This document shows, piece by piece, positions 35,571 through 44,165 of a stretch of 45,016 nt of DNA. Source of the DNA: a virus. Location: IMG/VR virus record IMGVR_UViG_3300022542_000176, positions 1 to 45,016 of that record; one strand, 5' to 3'. The notes beneath the pieces are model-generated. The model ran no database searches, had not been told where the DNA came from, and was given only the letters and a program-made list of their open reading frames with translations. Made by a program: the position numbers and the translations under genes. Position 1 is the first letter of the stretch. Every line of letters begins with the position of its first letter.

Positions 35571-38500
35571 ATGTCTATATGGTCTAAATATTTAACTCCG
35601 ACAAAAACGACACAAACTACTCAACAAGAGGCACAAGCCAGTTGGCAAATGCCTGGTATGGGTTTAATTGAGCAGCCAACTAAGTCACCTCTAGTTACAC
35701 AGGAATTTGGGGCTATACCAGGGTTAGAACGACCTATTCAGGCTGCACAGGCACTCCAAGAAAAACCACCAGATGTTCCCTTTACTCTAACAACAGAGGA
35801 TGGTAAAGACCTAAATCTTGTTTTTAGGTCTTCTGATAGGAAAGTATATTATGAGGGTTATCCCCAAGTTTCTGCAACATTAGTGGGTAGCATTGACGAA
35901 GGTGGTAATTTTATTCCTAGAGACCCGACAACACAGGAAAAGATAGGTTTTGCCACATTAAAAGCAATAGAGTATGTCTTTTATCCATTTACTCTTCTAG
36001 GCATGGCATCTCAAGAGTTACTGGGTGCAGGAATAACCTTGCATCCTGGAGCTGCCCTTGCTGGACTCCCTAAACAGATTAGTGAACTCCGACAACTTAT
36101 AGGTGAAGGCAAAATGCCTGAACAATATCAGCCGCCACGTCCTCTTAGTAAAGAATTACTACCTGGTGGCAAAATATATGAGGAATATCAAAATTTACCG
36201 TGGTGGCAGCAAATAAGTCTTGAAGCACCAGCTTGGATGGCACTTATGGCAACAGGTGGTGCAACAGCAATGAGAGCGAGATTAGCACATACGGCAACTA
36301 AGGGTGGGGTGCCAGGTGTTACTGCTCAAGTTACTAGAGGAGCTTTAGCACCTGTGGCTGCCTCAGAATGGGTTATGGGGCAGGCATTTCGCTATACTAT
36401 TGGGCAACTGCCCAAAATAGGTGTAAAGGTTTCTGAAACTGTAGCGAAGCATAATTTTGCTAACTCCGCTGGTGGGAAGAGGTTAATTGCAATTTGGGGT
36501 AAGGATAGCCCACAATCTAATGCTTTGTATAAGATATGGCGACTAAATCAAAAACCACCACCTAAGGGGCAACCTACTGACTTTTACAAAAAGGTAGCCC
36601 TTAGAGAATTTGCAGAACAATACAGAACAGACCCTATATTCCGACAGGGCGTTAATAAAATAGCTGGAATATCTCCAGAGGCGGGAGCAGCAAGACCTCC
36701 AACGCCACCTACTGCTCCACAGAGACCCACCGCTCTTCCTAGTGGGGTAAGACCAACTCCAACAGTTACGGGCTTACTTCCTGAAACAGTAACAGGAATT
36801 ACACCAACTATTACTGAAGCACCTACAGTAGCTATGGCTGAATGGGGAGTACCTATTGAAGGAGGTACTTTATTTATACCCCCAACATTACCAATTGCCC
36901 CTCCACCAGTAACTCCTGAAGGTAGAATTCTAGGCAGAAGTGAAAATGAGTGGGAAGGCTTTATGGCTGATTTACAAGATGCCGAAACTGTTGCGGATAT
37001 TGCCTTTCGGAATGATATGGTTCGGAAATGGGCGAACAATCTCCCAGGACTCAGAGAGTTCTACAAGATATTAAATCCTAGCGTTATAGCTAATACCCCA
37101 GGAGAGAAAGCTATTATTACCCGTGCCACTCTAAGAGATGAAGGATACCAGAAAACGCAGGGCGTAATGGCTCATCTTCAAGAAGTTGGTGGACAGGATA
37201 AGATATTTGGCGACCTTGATTCTAAGGGGCTTATTAAGAGTGGAGTATTAAAAGGACAGACAATCGGAGATATTGCCCAACAAAGAGCGAAGTGGGAAAC
37301 CAAGTTAACCGATGAACAAAGATTTTGGCTTGATCGTGCCGACACAATAGAAAAATCTGTAACTGGTTTCCTGAAAAGAAACGAGATTGATATAAACCTG
37401 CTCAAACTTGAGGAAGGTGGGCAGTTTGCCACTAGGCGAGTTTGGGGGAAAAGCCTGAATGACGGGACGGTAATTGATGTTGCTTATGTTGGTGCTGGCC
37501 CAGGGCGACCTGGTTCTAGGTTGCCAACGGAAAAACAGAGATATTTCAAAACTGAGGCTGAGGCAATAGAAGCTGGGTATCACTACATACCTTACGAAGA
37601 GGCTTTATATCTAAAAGTATCAGGAGCTTATAACAGAGTAGCTGACAAAAAGATGGCTGATTGGCTATTAACGAAGGTTACTTGGAGAACTACTGGTGCT
37701 CCTGAAGAATTGGTACTTGCTGCCGAAGCTGCCAGATTAAAAATGAGGCATAGCCAAATGCTTTTGGCGGGATTAAATAGAGCAGTTCGGGGAGAGCGTC
37801 TTCCCGATGTTACTATTCGGGCTATTGCCACTTCGTATCCTGACCAAGCCCAAGCATTGAAAGACTTAATACCAAGATTGCAAGCTGCCAAGCCATCCGC
37901 CAAGGAAATTAGAAATCTTACCAATGTAGCAAAGGGCTTAATTGATACTAACAAGATGATGTATTGGAAAGCTGTCAATGCTAGGGTAAAAGCTAGGGAA
38001 AGGGCTATGACAGCAGGGTATGAGGAGGCACAGATTCCTGCCCCTGCATTTTCAGGCAAAATACTTACTGGACCAGAAGCTAAGGAAACTGCACGAACGT
38101 TAAGAGAATCCTTTGAGCCTAGTTTCAACAAGGTATTAGGGGAAGTAAACAAGGCAAATGCTGTAGCTAGGTATTTTATGTTAGCTGGCGACTACAGCCC
38201 ATTCACTATTCAACTTATATTCTTGCTTGGGGAAAACCCTAAGATATATGGTAAGGCTTTTGGTGGAGCTATAAGAGCTATGGTCAATCCCAAGTTCCAG
38301 TCAAAGTTTCTATCTAGGCATAAAGCAACCATAGATAAGCACCCTAATTTATTGATTAGTAAAGGCGGTGCTACTGAGTTCACTGAAGCTATGGCTAGAG
38401 GTGGATGGCTCTCAGGGAAAACTAGCTTTAGACCAGAAGCGGAAGCATATTGGAAATCATTAGGATTATTCCTGCCAAGAGCAGTAGGCAAGGTTGGGGG

Positions 38501-40013
38501 AACGGTTTTAACGCCATTCCAAAGAGTGTTTGAAAGTTCCCTAGATTCAGCAGGTATTTATATGGCGGAGGCGTATGAGCATTTATGTACCACGCCAGAA
38601 AGAACCGCCGATGTTGACCAATTCATAAACGAATTTAGGGGATTAACCTCTAGTGCTCGTATTGGAATAAGTGGGAAGCAACGCCAATTAGAGACATTTA
38701 CCTTACTAGCCCCAAGATACAATCGGGCCATAGCAGGGCTTTTGTTTGATTTATCTAGGGGGAATATAAGAGGGCATTTGGCTAGGAAATCACTTATTAA
38801 AGGTATTGCTGCTCTTTGTGCTATAGCAGTTGCTATCTCGATAGCTCGTGGAGAAGATGAAGAGGAGATTATAGAGCATTTCAATCCCAATTCCTCAATG
38901 TTTTTTACTTGGGATGTAGCTGGGCAAAAGATAGGTCCAGGTTCTAAGGTCAGAAGTCTTATAAAACTTATTGCCCAATCATCTAGCGACCCTGAAGAAT
39001 TATTAGAGTTTTCAATGGATAATCCCGCCTTGCGGTTTGTCAGAGGTAATTTAGCACCTGTTCTTGGTAGTAGTGTTGACCTCATTACAGGACGAAGTTA
39101 TATTGGAGACCCAACTAGAGATGGAATGTTAAGTTTCAGTAAGGAAATTCTAGCTGGAAATCTACTTCCTATTTGGGTTCAATCTACTCTAATGGAGGGG
39201 GGTGATGTGAAAGGTAGAACTTGGAGAGGGTTTGCCGAATTCTTTGGTGGTAGAGCCTATCCTGAACCTTTATGGGACGAAGTAAGAAAGCTTAGGGAGA
39301 AGTATGCCAAGCAAGACTTTGATATAAAGTATGAAGACTTGAATAGGGCACAGATAGACAAATTGAAGGGCAATCACCCTGACCTTAATGAATTAGAAGA
39401 AGAAGCAAGGCTAGAACAGGCGGAAAGAGGAAATGAATTTGAACAGGCGTTTTATCAGATGCGGGAAGAGGCTATAGAAACACGCAATACTAAACTAGAT
39501 GAAGCTGCGACATTACTCCTGAATGACTCAATAAGCAAGTATGATTACGACAAAGAAAGAGGTTATGTTAGACCTTATTATTCAGGTGGAATGAGTGTTC
39601 TTTATGGGCTTCGTGACCGCTTAGATCCTAAAGCTATCAGGGATATACAAGAATGGCTATCAGAAAACCAAAAGCCTGAAGACAAGGCAATGGACGAATA
39701 TCAAGAACATAGAGCCTCTTTAATTGAAAAGGCGGACTTGCCTAGGGATTGGGATGAAATTGAAGCCCAATGCGAGAAGTTTCTCACAAAATATCCTAAG
39801 AAAATACAGGGTTACATAGAAGATAATCTAAGTAGATGGATTAACGATTTACCTGAAAATGCTAAACAGATTGAATTGATGAGATTACAAGGAATAGAAG
39901 ATGAAACTTGGTGGGATGATTATAGGGGGGCTACAACTACACCTGGTAGTATGTGGTCTGGATATTTGGGTGGTGATACAACACAAGGAAGTATCTGGTC
40001 TAAATATCGTTAA
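35571..40013 (+). CDS. Giant virion-associated protein, probable DNA-ejection/internal protein (1480 aa)
   Basis: Begins MSIWSKYLTPT and ends with MWSGYLGG and IWSKYR, so the same motif occurs at both ends. Residues ~150-170 and ~1080-1100 (KGIAALCAIAVAISIARG) are hydrophobic. Long Pro-rich linker near residues 370-450. Much of the rest is helical. Size and place (between portal and scaffold) match ejected inner-body proteins of podoviruses or a polyvalent protein. I recognise no catalytic motif. Confidence 0.6.
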   Translation: MSIWSKYLTPTKTTQTTQQEAQASWQMPGMGLIEQPTKSPLVTQEFGAIPGLERPIQAAQALQEKPPDVPFTLTTEDGKDLNLVFRSSDRKVYYEGYPQVSATLVGSIDEGGNFIPRDPTTQEKIGFATLKAIEYVFYPFTLLGMASQELLGAGITLHPGAALAGLPKQISELRQLIGEGKMPEQYQPPRPLSKELLPGGKIYEEYQNLPWWQQISLEAPAWMALMATGGATAMRARLAHTATKGGVPGVTAQVTRGALAPVAASEWVMGQAFRYTIGQLPKIGVKVSETVAKHNFANSAGGKRLIAIWGKDSPQSNALYKIWRLNQKPPPKGQPTDFYKKVALREFAEQYRTDPIFRQGVNKIAGISPEAGAARPPTPPTAPQRPTALPSGVRPTPTVTGLLPETVTGITPTITEAPTVAMAEWGVPIEGGTLFIPPTLPIAPPPVTPEGRILGRSENEWEGFMADLQDAETVADIAFRNDMVRKWANNLPGLREFYKILNPSVIANTPGEKAIITRATLRDEGYQKTQGVMAHLQEVGGQDKIFGDLDSKGLIKSGVLKGQTIGDIAQQRAKWETKLTDEQRFWLDRADTIEKSVTGFLKRNEIDINLLKLEEGGQFATRRVWGKSLNDGTVIDVAYVGAGPGRPGSRLPTEKQRYFKTEAEAIEAGYHYIPYEEALYLKVSGAYNRVADKKMADWLLTKVTWRTTGAPEELVLAAEAARLKMRHSQMLLAGLNRAVRGERLPDVTIRAIATSYPDQAQALKDLIPRLQAAKPSAKEIRNLTNVAKGLIDTNKMMYWKAVNARVKARERAMTAGYEEAQIPAPAFSGKILTGPEAKETARTLRESFEPSFNKVLGEVNKANAVARYFMLAGDYSPFTIQLIFLLGENPKIYGKAFGGAIRAMVNPKFQSKFLSRHKATIDKHPNLLISKGGATEFTEAMARGGWLSGKTSFRPEAEAYWKSLGLFLPRAVGKVGGTVLTPFQRVFESSLDSAGIYMAEAYEHLCTTPERTADVDQFINEFRGLTSSARIGISGKQRQLETFTLLAPRYNRAIAGLLFDLSRGNIRGHLARKSLIKGIAALCAIAVAISIARGEDEEEIIEHFNPNSSMFFTWDVAGQKIGPGSKVRSLIKLIAQSSSDPEELLEFSMDNPALRFVRGNLAPVLGSSVDLITGRSYIGDPTRDGMLSFSKEILAGNLLPIWVQSTLMEGGDVKGRTWRGFAEFFGGRAYPEPLWDEVRKLREKYAKQDFDIKYEDLNRAQIDKLKGNHPDLNELEEEARLEQAERGNEFEQAFYQMREEAIETRNTKLDEAATLLLNDSISKYDYDKERGYVRPYYSGGMSVLYGLRDRLDPKAIRDIQEWLSENQKPEDKAMDEYQEHRASLIEKADLPRDWDEIEAQCEKFLTKYPKKIQGYIEDNLSRWINDLPENAKQIELMRLQGIEDETWWDDYRGATTTPGSMWSGYLGGDTTQGSIWSKYR

Positions 40014-40030
40014 TTAGAGGTCGAGCGTTG

Positions 40031-40052
40031 GCTACTTACGATTAAAAGTAGC
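40031..40052 (+). other. Hairpin between the giant gene and the scaffold gene
   Basis: GCTACTT (40031-40037) pairs with AAGTAGC (40046-40052) around an 8-base loop, followed by AAAAAGGAGG. Could mark an RNase processing or stabilising site before coat-module genes. No T-run. Confidence 0.5.
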
Positions 40053-40066
40053 AAAAAGGAGGAACA

Positions 40067-40750
40067 ATGGACGAAACCACAAAAGACCTAAAGGACTCTA
40101 CTCAAAAGGAGAAGGCTTCTGAAGGTAAAGAAGGGACTACTTCACAAGTAAAGACTTTCACGGAAGAGGATGTAGAAAAGCTCGTAAGCAATAGGCTTGC
40201 TGCTAAGGGTAGAGACGCTAAATCCCTAGAGACTAGGGAGGCAGTAATCAAAGCCCAAGAGGAAGCTAACAGGGTGGCAAGCATTGAATTAGAGCGACAG
40301 CGATTAGAAACTCAGAGGAAAGAGATTGAGGCTGTAGCTGATGACCCTGACGCTAAGAAAGCACTCCTACGTAGCTATGACTTGGATAAGCGTGAACGTG
40401 GAATTGAGGATAAACGAAAACAAGACGAAGCTGCTGTGGGAAGGATGTTTTCAGATGCCGAGGCTCTAGCCATAGAATACAATCTCAAACCTTCTGACCT
40501 TCTAGTCGCTGCCAATCCTGAAGCCATGAAACTCTTAGCTAAGAACTTAGCCCTAGAGCGTGAATTAGACGCTACGAAAGCTAAGGGACAAACTCCTGAA
40601 AACAAATCAGGTGATGAAACATTCACGCCTGATAGTGGAACTTCTGATGCTGCACCATCTGATTTTAAGCAGCTAGAGAAGAACTTTATCGCAGACCCGT
40701 ATAAGTACGGGAAACAATACAAAGAAGCTCTCGCAAAACGAGGGCAATAA
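40067..40750 (+). CDS. Scaffolding protein
   Basis: 227 aa; very charged and helical: SEGKEGTTSQVKTFTEEDVE, LVSNRLAAKGRDAKSLETRE, QEEANRVASIELERQRLETQ, then DKRERGIEDKRKQDEAAVGR, with a C-terminal DFKQLEKNFIADPYKYGKQY basic/aromatic end. Pattern TFTEEDVEKLVSNRLAA is typical for phage scaffolds. Directly upstream of the coat gene. Confidence 0.8.
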   Translation: MDETTKDLKDSTQKEKASEGKEGTTSQVKTFTEEDVEKLVSNRLAAKGRDAKSLETREAVIKAQEEANRVASIELERQRLETQRKEIEAVADDPDAKKALLRSYDLDKRERGIEDKRKQDEAAVGRMFSDAEALAIEYNLKPSDLLVAANPEAMKLLAKNLALERELDATKAKGQTPENKSGDETFTPDSGTSDAAPSDFKQLEKNFIADPYKYGKQYKEALAKRGQ

Positions 40751-40767
40751 ATTAAACGGAGGTTTAT

Positions 40768-41631
40768 ATGGCTATAACGACTTTAGCACAGTTGCAGGAT
40801 ACTATCCCAACTGTGATTTCTAAGGCCAGATTCACAGAGATGTTCAACTTAACATTGGCTGCCTTAGTGCAGAATATACCCAAAGGGAAGGGGAAAGGTT
40901 CTACTGTGAACATCCCCTATTGGGGAACACTTACTGCCAGTGTCCAGACTGAAGGTGTTGATATGGCTAGTTCCGAGACATTGGTCGACACCAATGTTCC
41001 TGTTACTCTCAATGAGGTAGGAGCCAAGGTTATCTTGACCGACAATCTTATTGAGGATGACCAAGAAGAAGTCAGAGGAGTTGCTGGCACGCTTTTGGGT
41101 AATGCTATGGGAATAAAGAGAGACCAAGATTTGTGGGCTTTATTCGACAATGGTACAAGTCTCGGTAGTGGTAGCACCCTCACAATGGGAGTTATCGCTG
41201 CTGGTCGAGCATTACTACAAGGCAACGCTGTTAGTACTGGTGGGCCATGCCCAGGCCCTTATACAGTATGCCTACATCCATACGTAACTCTCGACCTTGT
41301 GGATGTGGTAACTCCAACTACGCCAGCTACCGAAACTGGTGCAGGAGGTGGGCTGCCTGACGAAATTCTAAGACAATATCAAATCGGCAGGCTTTTCGGT
41401 ATGCGTATCATAGAGGACGGCAATACTGCTCCCGCTTCTGATAAAAGTAAAGGTGGTATCATCGGGCCAACGTCTATAATTCTTGCTACGGCAAGGGAAT
41501 GGAATGTTGAGCCTGAGAGAGACGCCTCTCTTAGAGCATGGGAACTGAATTGTGTCGGACGATATGGTGTTGCAAACTATCTAAATGCTTGGTGCGTGGA
41601 GCTGTACACCGACGCTGCGACTCCTGCCTAA
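40768..41631 (+). CDS. Major coat protein (N4-gp56/HK97-like fold)
   Basis: 287 aa. ITTLAQLQDTIPTVISKARF start, FNLTLAALVQNIPKGKGKGST, AKVILTDNLIEDDQEEVRGV and AMGIKRDQDLWALFDNGTS; later GLPDEILRQYQIGRLFGMRI and YGVANYLNAWCVELYTDA. Shares the style of N4 gp56-family coat proteins. Strong AACGGAGG site and position after the scaffold support it. Confidence 0.85.
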   Translation: MAITTLAQLQDTIPTVISKARFTEMFNLTLAALVQNIPKGKGKGSTVNIPYWGTLTASVQTEGVDMASSETLVDTNVPVTLNEVGAKVILTDNLIEDDQEEVRGVAGTLLGNAMGIKRDQDLWALFDNGTSLGSGSTLTMGVIAAGRALLQGNAVSTGGPCPGPYTVCLHPYVTLDLVDVVTPTTPATETGAGGGLPDEILRQYQIGRLFGMRIIEDGNTAPASDKSKGGIIGPTSIILATAREWNVEPERDASLRAWELNCVGRYGVANYLNAWCVELYTDAATPA

Positions 41632-41664
41632 CGGTAGGGCGAAATACTTTTGGAGGTTAAATAA

Positions 41665-42399
41665 ATGAGTTTTGATGTAACAGGAAGAGCAACTTTTGAG
41701 GGTCTATATGCTGCTCCAACTGAAAACCCTACAGCAAAAATAGGTCAGGTTGCTGAAGACGAAATGGGTGGAAGGTGGAGATATTGCAAGGCTGGTGCTG
41801 CCATAACTGGTCCACTTTTAGGTGCGGGGGCTTATGCTACATACACATCACTCACCCCAGCAATTACTGCTGTTGACTCGCTTACTATGGCTTACACTGG
41901 CTCGGGTGACGCATCTTGTACTGTAGACCAGTACGCTAATGGAACAATCGTCATTGGAGCTGCTGCTGCAAATAGGCGTGTCTACCACATCAAGGGGAAT
42001 ACTGTAAGTTCCGATACGACTGGAACACTAACCTTTTATCATCCAGTACGATACGCAATGGCAGGAACAGAATGGGCTACAATAAACCCCTGTCCTTGGG
42101 CTGATGTACGAAATATGGCTTCAGATGGGTATAGGTCTGTGGTTTGTTTCCCGTTGCAACCAGTCACTAGCGGGTATTACTTCTGGGCTAAGACAAGAGG
42201 TTTATGTTTTGGCACAGTAGCGTCTACGACCCCTGGTGCAGCTGCTGATGATAGGGCACTCGCTTTTAATAGGGATGGTGCTCTTATCTTGGTTGATGAA
42301 ACTTGGAATGCAGGTAATTCCATGCAATATGCAGGTTACTTGATTGAGAAAACTGCTTCAGGTGATGGCGACCAGAGCTTTATGCTCCAACTAGAATAA
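41665..42399 (+). CDS. Capsid decoration/head fibre-like protein (244 aa)
   Basis: TTGGAGGTTAAATA before ATG. Beta-rich: FDVTGRATFEGLYAAPTENP, AEDEMGGRWRYCKAGAAITG, GTEWATINPCPWADVRNM, SGYYFWAKTRGLCFGTVAS. Immediately follows the coat gene, where head decoration proteins usually sit. Exact family not recognised. Confidence 0.65.
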   Translation: MSFDVTGRATFEGLYAAPTENPTAKIGQVAEDEMGGRWRYCKAGAAITGPLLGAGAYATYTSLTPAITAVDSLTMAYTGSGDASCTVDQYANGTIVIGAAAANRRVYHIKGNTVSSDTTGTLTFYHPVRYAMAGTEWATINPCPWADVRNMASDGYRSVVCFPLQPVTSGYYFWAKTRGLCFGTVASTTPGAAADDRALAFNRDGALILVDETWNAGNSMQYAGYLIEKTASGDGDQSFMLQLE

Positions 42400-42410
42400 A
42401 GAGGTTTTAG

Positions 42411-42432
42411 GGGGGAGGGGTAACTCTCCCCC
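42411..42432 (+). terminator. GTAA-loop hairpin after the coat-decoration gene
   Basis: GGGGGAGGG (42411-42419) pairs with CTCTCCCCC (42424-42432) around the GTAA tetraloop, 9 bp with one G-U. No T-run follows, so it may stabilise or partially stop coat-module transcripts rather than terminate fully. Confidence 0.6.
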
Positions 42433-42451
42433 TACCCTCTCAGAAAGAATT

Positions 42452-42898
42452 ATGCAAGATATAAAACAAACGCTTGAACGAGATGGTAGTGCGGTAACCG
42501 ATATACGGGATAAGAAAACAGGTAAACTCCTTGTTAATAACCGCACACCAAGACAATGCTACTATTCACCAGATGGCAGGGAGGAGTTTAAGATACCCCA
42601 ACACCACGAAAGAAAGGATGGGGTAGTCTATGATATCTTTCTGGCTCAAGGTTACACATTAACTCCACCTGAAAACCCCAAACCCTATTGCTCTGGATGT
42701 GACAGATGGCACGACACGCAAGAAGAAGTCGAAACTTGCATCGAAAAGAAAAGTAAATTCATATCATCAATGAATAGAAGGGCAGGGCAGGAGTTAGTCA
42801 AAGAACGGAAAGAGAAGGATACTAAAATATCTGACCTTGAGGCGAGAGTGAATAAACTAACGAAATTACTGGAGGATAAACTTGGGAAAGAGATTTAA
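42452..42898 (+). CDS. Zinc-knuckle plus coiled-coil protein (148 aa)
   Basis: Contains PYCSGCDRWHDTQEEVETC near residues 75-95 (C-x2-C...H...C) and a helical C-terminal part (KERKEKDTKISDLEARVNKL). Perhaps a head-associated accessory protein. No family recognised. Confidence 0.6.
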   Translation: MQDIKQTLERDGSAVTDIRDKKTGKLLVNNRTPRQCYYSPDGREEFKIPQHHERKDGVVYDIFLAQGYTLTPPENPKPYCSGCDRWHDTQEEVETCIEKKSKFISSMNRRAGQELVKERKEKDTKISDLEARVNKLTKLLEDKLGKEI

Positions 42899-43154
42899 CG
42901 AAGAACTAATGACTCTAAGACGGTGGCCAAAGGTTACTGTCAGGGATGCAATGAGAAAATGGAGAGAAAATCATGGACTTATGGGTAGCACGACAGAAAC
43001 GGCAGGCAGTTCTATTACCGATACCAGGAGTGGGGAATATAGCGGTTCCTCTGTACAAGATGGGCAAGAACCAGTTGGAGGAAGTGATAGACTGGCAGCT
43101 AGAGAAAAGCGGAATCCCAAAAGAAGAAAGACAAAAAATAAGAGAGCAAGCTGA
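42882..43154 (+). CDS. Overlapping ORF with TTG start (90 aa, doubtful)
   Basis: GGAGG (42870-42874) precedes TTG 42882. The first third (KRFNEELMTLRRWPKVTVRD, AMRKWRENHGL) looks real, the remainder overlaps the 42973 ORF in another frame and is low-complexity (SSITDTRSGEYSGSSVQDGQ). Either a genuine overlapping gene, or one gene split by a frameshift with the next ORF. Confidence 0.4.
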   Translation: MGKRFNEELMTLRRWPKVTVRDAMRKWRENHGLMGSTTETAGSSITDTRSGEYSGSSVQDGQEPVGGSDRLAAREKRNPKRRKTKNKRAS

Positions 43155-43275
43155 ACTAGATTACGAGGAGAGGATGAAGGTGGGAATGGTAAGAAGGGAG
43201 ATAAGGCGAAGGCTTGAAGGGTCATCGCCCCAGATGAGCAAGAAGGGTGGAAGGTGGACTTTTACTAAACCATAG
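42973..43275 (+). CDS. Hypothetical structural-module protein (100 aa)
   Basis: GGAGAGAAAATC before ATG. Reads VARQKRQAVLLPIPGVGNIA then MGKNQLEEVIDWQLEKSGIP, EERQKIREQAELDYEERMKV and a basic tail. Good codon pattern. May be a neck or head-completion protein. Confidence 0.6.
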   Translation: MDLWVARQKRQAVLLPIPGVGNIAVPLYKMGKNQLEEVIDWQLEKSGIPKEERQKIREQAELDYEERMKVGMVRREIRRRLEGSSPQMSKKGGRWTFTKP

Positions 43276-43317
43276 TTGGAAGGATATAGAACCATGCCTT
43301 CCAAAAGGAGGATTAAA

Positions 43318-43683
43318 ATGGCATATAAAAGAATAGGTAGATGGGTTAGCTTCGAGATAGACATTTCAGACAGCACCACAGTTTCAGACGAGTGTAACCT
43401 TGAGGGATGTTTCCAGTATATGCTACTTGAAGTGCCAACGATTGTTTCAGGAACATTATCAGTTCAGGCATTAAGGGCTACTGCTGGCACGGCTAGAGAC
43501 TTATACAGTACCGATGGCGATGGTAGTGATGCACAGTTACTAGCTGATTCGGGTTCTGGTGCTTTTATGTGGTGCGTACCTATAGGCGGAGCACAATATA
43601 TCAAGGTTACAACAGGCGGAACCCAAACATCCGATGTAACTTTTTACGCCAGAGGCGTAGACCAATACCTAGTGCTGAAATAA
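43318..43683 (+). CDS. Beta-rich virion protein (121 aa)
   Basis: Start ATG 43318 is 7 bases after GGAGG; the frame upstream to 43276 lacks a site. Beta-type: GRWVSFEIDISDSTTVSDEC, LSVQALRATAGTARDLYSTD, AQYIKVTTGGTQTSDVTFYA. Resembles small head/tail-joining or decoration proteins. Confidence 0.6.
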   Translation: MAYKRIGRWVSFEIDISDSTTVSDECNLEGCFQYMLLEVPTIVSGTLSVQALRATAGTARDLYSTDGDGSDAQLLADSGSGAFMWCVPIGGAQYIKVTTGGTQTSDVTFYARGVDQYLVLK

Positions 43684-43685
43684 AA

Positions 43686-43829
43686 ATGCCTATACATGAA
43701 TACATCTGCCCCAAGTGTGGGAACAAAATAGAAACTATAACAGACAAGGCGGAGGCTTTGTGCAAGTGCGGGCAAAAGATGAAAAGAGTTATATCCGCAC
43801 CTGCCTTTCGAGTTTATACAAAGCCTTAA
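43686..43829 (+). CDS. FmdB-like zinc-ribbon protein (47 aa)
   Basis: ATG 43686, 3 bases after the previous stop. MPIHEYICPKCGNKIETI then CKCGQKMKRVISAPAF: the CxxC ... CxCG pattern of FmdB/CxxC-SSSS regulatory zinc ribbons. Such small proteins are frequent in bacteria and phages. Confidence 0.8.
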   Translation: MPIHEYICPKCGNKIETITDKAEALCKCGQKMKRVISAPAFRVYTKP

Positions 43830-43839
43830 AGGAGTAAAT

Positions 43840-44052
43840 ATGGCACAACAAACTAGATTAGTTAGATTAAGATGGGAAAATAATGTTAGCTTTGAAATGG
43901 ATGTTAAGCTCAATGGTGGGGATTGGAATACAGTTAACAAGATGGATGAGAATGGATATTTCGCTGGGCTATGGGAGAAAGGCGTTAAAAATACCTGTAT
44001 GGAATACTTTGAACGAGAACTGAACACCATCGGTGCGGAGATGAAGGCATAA
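43840..44052 (+). CDS. Hypothetical small protein (70 aa)
   Basis: AAAGGAGTAAAT before ATG. Beta start (RLVRLRWENNVSFEMDVKLN) then GGDWNTVNKMDENGYFAGLW and a helix with ELNTIGAEMKA. No family recognised. Confidence 0.6.
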   Translation: MAQQTRLVRLRWENNVSFEMDVKLNGGDWNTVNKMDENGYFAGLWEKGVKNTCMEYFERELNTIGAEMKA

Positions 44053-44156
44053 TGGCAGTAAGAAGAATAGCAGGTGGTCATAAATTTCCCTATAAATTCC
44101 CCTTTAAGTTTTCCGTAACTTTGAACAAAAGAACTATAAAGAATCCAAAACCATAG
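44052..44156 (+). CDS. Basic aromatic mini-protein (34 aa)
   Basis: TAATG overlap with the previous stop. Reads MAVRRIAGGHKFPYKFPFKF with a basic tail. Short; possibly a virion peptide. Confidence 0.4.
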   Translation: MAVRRIAGGHKFPYKFPFKFSVTLNKRTIKNPKP

Positions 44157-44165
44157 GAGTAACAC

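Noticed and set aside
37628-38152. Minus-strand open frames opposite the 1480-aa gene
   Set aside because: Antisense shadows; the sense frame is long with normal codon bias.
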